From contig JAZDSV010000007.1 of NCBI GenBank assembly GCA_036784855.1, positions 1 through 64,000 of the forward strand: a stretch of 64,000 nt of DNA, read 5' to 3'. The notes under the pieces were generated by a model. The model searched no databases. It was given only the letters and a program-made list of their open reading frames with translations, and was not told where the DNA came from. This DNA is from Aphelidium insulamus (lineage: Eukaryota; Aphelidiomycota; Aphelidea; Aphelidiaceae). Below are positions 59,034-64,000 of this stretch, piece by piece. The translations under genes were made by a program, and so were the position numbers. Numbering within the stretch: position 1 is the stretch's first letter; the number at the start of each line of letters is the position of its first letter.

Positions 59034-60337
59034 ATGACCAACGTGACCACGGACCAGACACCCGCATCGCAAAAGAACTGGAAGAATGTACGTGTGGACG
59101 TAACCAAACCCGCTCAAATAGTGTACTAACTGCATGTGTATGCACGACAGGTCAACAACTGGCACTGGGTGGAGAAGAATTGTCTGCCGTGGGCACGCGA
59201 CTACCTGACGCGTGAATTCCAACAGCTGTCGGCGCCGGTGGTGGTTGGCGATGGCGGCAGCAGCAAGCACGTGGTGCGCATTGCATCTGTGCGCTCCGTG
59301 GACGGCGATGTGGATGTCAATGTGCGCAAGGGCAAGGTCATTTACCTCTTTGACCTGAAGTGCGTGGCCACCTGGCAAGGTATTTGCACATTTATATATA
59401 TATATATATATATATATCTATATATTTATTTCAACATTGAATGGAATGGATAGCCGTGGACATGGACGGGAATGAGGTGGCCACGGGGGACATCACGCTG
59501 ACCGATTGCACATTTGATGAGACGCCCGACACGTATGGCACGAATATCACGCTGGATGGCGCAGACACGCCGGAGAAGCTGTCACTTAAACAAACTGTCG
59601 CCACACATCTGCGCCCCCTCTTCAACCCGGTGTTTGTCCAGTTTCCCATCGCTCTGGTCAATGGTGCGTGTAATTGTAGTTGGCATACAATTGTAATATC
59701 TCATGCACTGTGCAGAGCAGGGACCGGCATTGCTGGTGGAGGCGAGCGGAAACAAGCCGGCTGTTGGCAATAATAATGGTGATGTCGGTAAAGCTAGTGG
59801 CGCCACATCTGTGCCGTCCAAGACCGCGGCATCCACTGGTGCTGCATCATCATCCTCTCAGAAGTCAGAATCAGCCGGAGTTGGCCGGACAAGCAAGGTG
59901 ACTGTGCACTCCGAGTTCAAGGCCAGCGCCGAGGACGTGTACGAGTCGCTGCTGGACGAGGGCCGGGTGGCCATCTGGACCGGCGATCGGAACTGTGTGT
60001 GCAAGAAGGAGGCCGGGTCCAAGTTCTCGCTGATGAACCACTCCATCACCGGCGAGCTGGAGTCTCTGGAGCCCAACAAGATGATTGTGATGAAGTGGCG
60101 CTTGCGCTCCTGGCCAGCTGGTACGTAAATGCTGAATGAACGGTTATTGCAAGTGAACCGACTGAACGCTCAGGCCACCTGTCCACCGTGACCATCAAGC
60201 TGATGCAAGAGACCGACTGCACCAAACTGGAGCTGTCACAGACGGGTGTGCCGCACTCGGAGGAGGAGACTGTGCGCCAGAACTGGGAAAACATTTACTT
60301 TAACCGCATCAAGCACATCTTTGGCTATGCGATGTGA
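59034..60337 (+). CDS. AHSA1: activator of HSP90 ATPase
   Basis: Five exons (59034-59087, 59151-59379, 59454-59663, 59716-60120, 60174-60337), 353 aa. The Aha1 N-domain starts with NVNNWHWVEKN, the NxNNWHW motif that touches the HSP90 middle domain, and contains KGKVIYLFDLK. A Ser/Ala-rich linker of about 50 residues joins the C-terminal AHSA1 domain (TVHSEFKASAEDVYESL, ITGELESLEPNKMIVMKWRL, RIKHIFGYAM). Aha1 stimulates HSP90 ATP turnover. Intron 1 has a TACTAAC branch site; intron 3 contains a (TA)n run. Confidence 0.95.
59393..59417. repeat. (TA)n microsatellite inside AHSA1 intron
   Basis: About twelve TA units within the 59380-59453 intron, ahead of its branch and acceptor region. Confidence 0.9.
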
Positions 60338-60492
60338 TGCTGCGTCTCTGGGGCAGTTGAGTGTCAATATAGCCGATTAAAGTGCAGTAGACAGTCATCT
60401 GCTAATGTCTTGAACATGCATAAGCATGCACTGCTGTCCATTAACATTCAATCGCAACATGATATTAACAGCCCTGTTATGCAAAAAGACGT

Positions 60493-60922
60493 CTAGTCCA
60501 CGGTGACACCAGCTTGCCGCAGTTGGGCCTTGGCCTGTATTATTTGCTGCGGGCACGTTAGTCCACGTTCATGTGGAGTCATGTACACAACGCATATAAT
60601 GACATATAAAGCTTGTATAATATATATAATGTACCCGCTGGATCTCGTCGTGAGCGTCTGGGCACTCGCGAAACGTGACCAGACTCCAACCAATGGCCGC
60701 CAGTGAGTAGCAGGCGAACGTGATGAGAGCGTACAGCGGCATCTGCCCGCGTGAATGAGCCGATAGTTATATATGTGATCAATTCACAGGCACACGCACC
60801 ACTTGCACCACCTGGTCTACGGGGGTGCCGGGTGCAGCAGCCAGCCCACCCCACCACGCAGTCACCCACAGCACAAGCAGCGTGACCACCGGGCGCAGCA
60901 CTTGGATTGCGCGCCGTCCCAT
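60493..60922 (-). CDS. DPM3: dolichol-phosphate mannosyltransferase subunit 3
   Basis: Three exons (60922-60800, 60742-60635, 60546-60493), 94 aa against 92 in human. Two membrane segments (VVTLLVLWVTAWWGGLA and MPLYALITFACYSLAAIGWSL) are followed by VTFRECPDAHDEIQRQI and a coiled C-terminus ending KAQLRQAGVTVD. DPM3 tethers the catalytic DPM1 to the ER membrane for dolichol-phosphate-mannose synthesis, used in N-glycan, O-mannose and GPI assembly. Its presence fits a genome with GPI-anchored proteins such as the SOD at 15155. Confidence 0.88.
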
Positions 60923-60982
60923 CTGAATGTGTATGTTTGTGTTGATTCACGGCACTGTCTGTGAGACATATTCAAAAGTACT

Positions 60983-62113
60983 ATGGACGTGGCATTGGAT
61001 GAATTCCTTCGTGCACAGTTGCGGCCGCTGCAGCAATGCAGTGATATGGGTCTGCTGGGTGCACAGTGTAGCGCTGCACAGGTTACTGGTATGCCGTATG
61101 CCATATATATGTACCAGCAGCAATGCTCACACTCACATCAATGCAGCGATAAACAGCCACCTGAATGATATCCACACAATGCTGGTCAGAGTGGCCGTAA
61201 ACTTGGATGCTGCCGAACAGTATCTCAGTGAGGAGCAGCAGGCACTGGCTGCCACGGGACCGGTGGGCATGAGCATACATATACGAACATTATGTCACCT
61301 TTGTCAACATCTATAGGCCCTGGAGGAAAAGTTGATGGTGCAGCAACAGTTGCTTACTGAACTGCTTGAACACCGATTGCCGCCAGTTAATGCAACATAT
61401 GAAGACGGTTATGTGGATGGCGCCGTTGACAACAAGGAGAATCAGTCTCAAGCCTCAGACTGCAACATTGTCGCGGACAAGCTGAACCGTCTCTCCATAT
61501 CAGCTGTGCAGGAAAAGGATCCACAACCACACTCAACTTCCCCGACACCGCCTCCAGTGACAATGACAACAGCCATTGCACCCCTGACTAATGAGGAGAT
61601 GGCCAAAGTTCCAAAGTGCGTGGTGATTACCTATATATTACTGTTCACTAATAGTTTACAGGTACATGCTGCCCAACCGCTTGCTAGACCTGCCACGACT
61701 GAACCACATGGTGGCGGAATTCAATCGGGTGGTGGCGGAAAAGTACAAGATTATGCGCACACCACCAGCCAAGGTGTGTTGCTTTGTGTGTTTGTTGCAA
61801 TTGTCTAACCATTGGGTGGCAGATGAACAAGGAGACACGGCAGAGATTCTGGGCAAGTCATTTATACAATTGACACCACTCTCTTCTCTTCAAACAGAAA
61901 GCTTCACTTCTAACACACTGTCAGGCATTCAAAGAGTCTGCCAACGCTGACTGCGCACAACACCGCTTCATCACCGATGCCGATATATCGCGGTGTAGAG
62001 TGACGAAATTCCGTATGGACCCGACGGGCCGCGCCGTCATTGCCATCATGCGGCACTGTCGACGACTGCGAGAGTCTCGCGGTGGCGGTCTCACGCGCTT
62101 TATCCTTCTATAA
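60983..62113 (+). CDS. SKA1: spindle and kinetochore-associated protein 1
   Basis: Six exons (60983-61088, 61147-61262, 61317-61615, 61662-61773, 61823-61852, 61925-62113), 283 aa against 255 in human. The N-terminal coiled coil (for SKA2/SKA3 assembly) runs through EEQQALAATGP and MVQQQLLTELLEHRL; a disordered linker leads to the winged-helix microtubule-binding domain: YMLPNRLLDLPRLNHMV, EKYKIM and the signature RHCRRLRESRGGGLTRFIL. The intron at 61853-61924 needs a GC donor (TGG|GCAAGT), joining QRFW to AFKESA. Starts 60 bp from the divergent DPM3 gene. Confidence 0.9.
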
Positions 62114-63003
62114 TCAATACACTTCTTGCTGTAACATCAAACACCATGTAAACATGGGAGGACTTTACAAAGTGAGTTCTCGCATGATGCAGTATTCGTT
62201 ATTAAATATAATATAAATAAATATATATAAATGAAGTGCCGTACGCAAACGACGTGAATGAAGCTAGCTCCGATTCTGGAGCTATAAGAATGTGTGGGCG
62301 TCATTTGGACTAATAATAGGGCAGCTCAGTCGATACAGTTACTGCAAGACAGGTTGCTTTATCGCCATCCATGCATCCATGTAAGCCCCTATGCCATCAA
62401 GGTGCCTCTGCAGCCATTCGGGCATTCACGGAGCACAACTAGAATTACTTTATTCCACTGAATTAATCTGCTCCAGTTATGGGGCGCACATTGCTGAAAC
62501 ATGCGGATTAAACAGCGTTCGTTATTGATTGATTGATTTATTCATTAAACGTATCTATCCGGTCGGTCATGATGTTGCACCATTGGTTGCCCGAGTGCGT
62601 GTTGACAAATACAAAATATGCTTCAGTTCAGTGATAAACTCCATGCGGAGTATAGCGGCGTGGTCAGCCGTCGCACTGCATGAAGAAGTTTGCAAGAAAA
62701 AAGTTCGACAGTCGACACAGTCTATGAGTCGCAGTCATTTTAGCACAGAGAACGTTTCGTAGTAGCCGAAGCAGAGCTGAGTAAGAATGCTCGACTGTCG
62801 CCTAGTGCGGCCAGCATGCAGACATTGTAGGAGAGCCGGGGCCGAGAGAATGGCATCAGTTTACCTCTGTCTCCCACTTGGCTTGATGTTGCTGTCACAA
62901 CGGGCTTAAATTTGCTTTACCGGCTAAAGAGAGGAACATTTCAGCGAATCAGCTTCGACCTAATCAGCATCTCTTCCAATTCGTTATGGTCTGCTTTTCT
63001 GCA
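62114..63003. other. intergenic region with dispersed repeat copy 2
   Basis: About 890 bp downstream of SKA1. It holds the 62547-62619 repeat preceded by a short GATT run (GATTGATTGATTTATT). No gene is supported. Confidence 0.5.
62547..62619 (+). repeat. dispersed 73-bp repeat, copy 2
   Basis: Matches 12756-12828 over 73 bp without gaps and with about six substitutions (AAACGTATCT...CCGGTCGGTC to ...ACAAAATAT). The flanks do not match. Confidence 0.85.
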
Positions 63004-63806
63004 ATGTCGAAATCGCAGCGCGTATGGTACCACCTTGTCAACGTAAATGGGGAGCCGTGCCTACAGACAGACCCATTTGTCGTCGATGATTATCCGGAAG
63101 ATCCGTTACTTGCGTTCGCATGGCTTATCAAAAACAGTCACAGAAAATACTTGGCAGCCATTGATGCAAGCGAAATGATCATGTTTGACAGTGAAGAAGC
63201 ATTTAGAAATTCGCAGAAACTAACGTTAACTACGCATGTGCATGCAGTGGGGCGCGATGTAGCAACACCTCTGTGGATAGTCTTGCCGACGAGAAGCGCG
63301 TTAATGGATGGCGTTCATGAAGAACAGGCTCAACGGTGCGGTATCGTGAAGAAGATTTGGTATGTCCTCGTGGACAAGAACGGGCATCCTCTACAAGGTT
63401 CTGATCCGAAATACGTCGAGGCTAACCCCAGAAAATACATCGCAACTTTCAAGGATGTCATTCATGGCAGCAATTTGGAACATTGTGCAGCGTTTGATGC
63501 CGGGGAGCTGCAAATATTTGATGGCCCGCAAGGATTTCGGAAACTACAACCCTTGGAGCCAGACCAAAGGCTGGAAAAGGTGGGTGATGGTAAAACAAGC
63601 GCATTGTGGGTACTTGTTCCCATTGTGAAGGACGTATATAAGCACGTTGTTGCGGAACCGGAGTCCCTGTCGGTAATATTCTATTTGTAATCTCTGTGAC
63701 TGCATTTAACCCTACGATATAGACCGAAGTTCCAGAGCAAGTCATCTCACAGTCCCCCGCTGTAGCTAGCACCATGAGAAATTGGGTGCGAAAACGTCAA
63801 ATGTGA
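63004..63806 (+). CDS. tandem Crinkler-header-like protein
   Basis: Two exons (63004-63672, 63723-63806) give about 250 aa; an earlier in-frame ATG is at 62986. The protein is two copies of a ~95-residue domain. Copy 1: VWYHLVNVNGEPCLQTDPF ... YLAAIDASEMIMFDSEEAF ... PLWIVLP. Copy 2: IWYVLVDKNGHPLQGSDPKYVE ... HCAAFDAGELQIFDGPQGF ... ALWVLVP. The strand-helix layout with AxDAxEhxhF resembles the ubiquitin-like header domain of Crinkler (CRN) proteins, here without a visible effector C-terminus; it ends in a basic WVRKRQM. The alternative is an unrelated beta-grasp-like family. No signal peptide. Confidence 0.6.
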
Positions 63807-64000
63807 CGGAAATTTGCTACTTATATATGGGCGAGTAAGTGTAAATTAAATGGGGTGGTGCCATCTTGCAACCAAGTCTTGCAGTAGCACTTGGTGCTGA
63901 AATTTTAGACAAGAATCCACCTTGGGAATACCTGCGACAAGTTGGAACCGGAAGGGGCATTTAAATGCAGAAGAGGCCAGTTATTTTGTGGCAGTTCAAC
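63807..64000. other. window edge, no supported gene
   Basis: Downstream flank of the tandem-domain gene. No ORF or repeat of note. Confidence 0.4.

Overview
This window is nuclear DNA from a small, gene-dense eukaryotic genome. Genes lie a few hundred bases apart on both strands and are cut by many very short introns, mostly 40-75 nt, with clear GT(A/G)xGT donors, TACTAAC/CTAAC-like branch points and AG acceptors. I rebuilt gene models by joining exons so that phase and conserved protein blocks both fit. The cell has, or had, a motile flagellum: there is an axonemal dynein light chain 1 and an LRRC23-like radial-spoke protein. It also has meiosis and crossover machinery (HFM1/MER3, RAD52), a SKA-type kinetochore, STRIPAK, a surface Cu-only superoxide dismutase and a class III adenylyl cyclase. 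A zoosporic (chytrid- or aphelid-like) fungus or another flagellated protist fits this. The sequence alone does not settle the lineage.

Layout. 1-560: ~80-bp minisatellite. 1-17 kb: HIBCH, DRG1, an amino-acid/auxin permease, a small membrane protein, the LRRC23-like gene, RAD52, a CYP86/CYP4-like P450, Cu-only SOD and SLD5. 17.5-27.5 kb: FAAP24-like gene, CHID1, adenylyl cyclase, F-box/LRR gene, a broken Crinkler-like copy and DNAL1. 27.8-37.9 kb: STRIP, HFM1 and AFG2. 38.0-50.05 kb: an accessory island. It is a one-strand array of nine copies (five intact) of an unrecognised secreted two-cysteine protein family, split by a decayed block with virus-like genes (adaptor-like basic protein, SF1 helicase, HNH nuclease, SIAH-like RING protein) and an intact trypsin-like protease. 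50.2-62.1 kb: SRPBCC protein, coiled-coil protein, MFS transporter, KH-domain protein with a ~500-bp (GTAT)n intron, AHSA1, DPM3 and SKA1. 62.1-64 kb: a two-domain Crinkler-like gene.

Most genes are unrelated housekeeping genes packed side by side, with no operon logic. The strongest unusual signals are these: (1) 13 of about 116 introns (~11%) need a GC donor, nearly always GCAAG, to keep phase and conserved protein sequence; (2) the secreted-protein array, where the same intron uses GC in one paralog and GT in the others; (3) the virus-like insertion inside that array; (4) an intron made almost wholly of GTATGT-like donor sequence.
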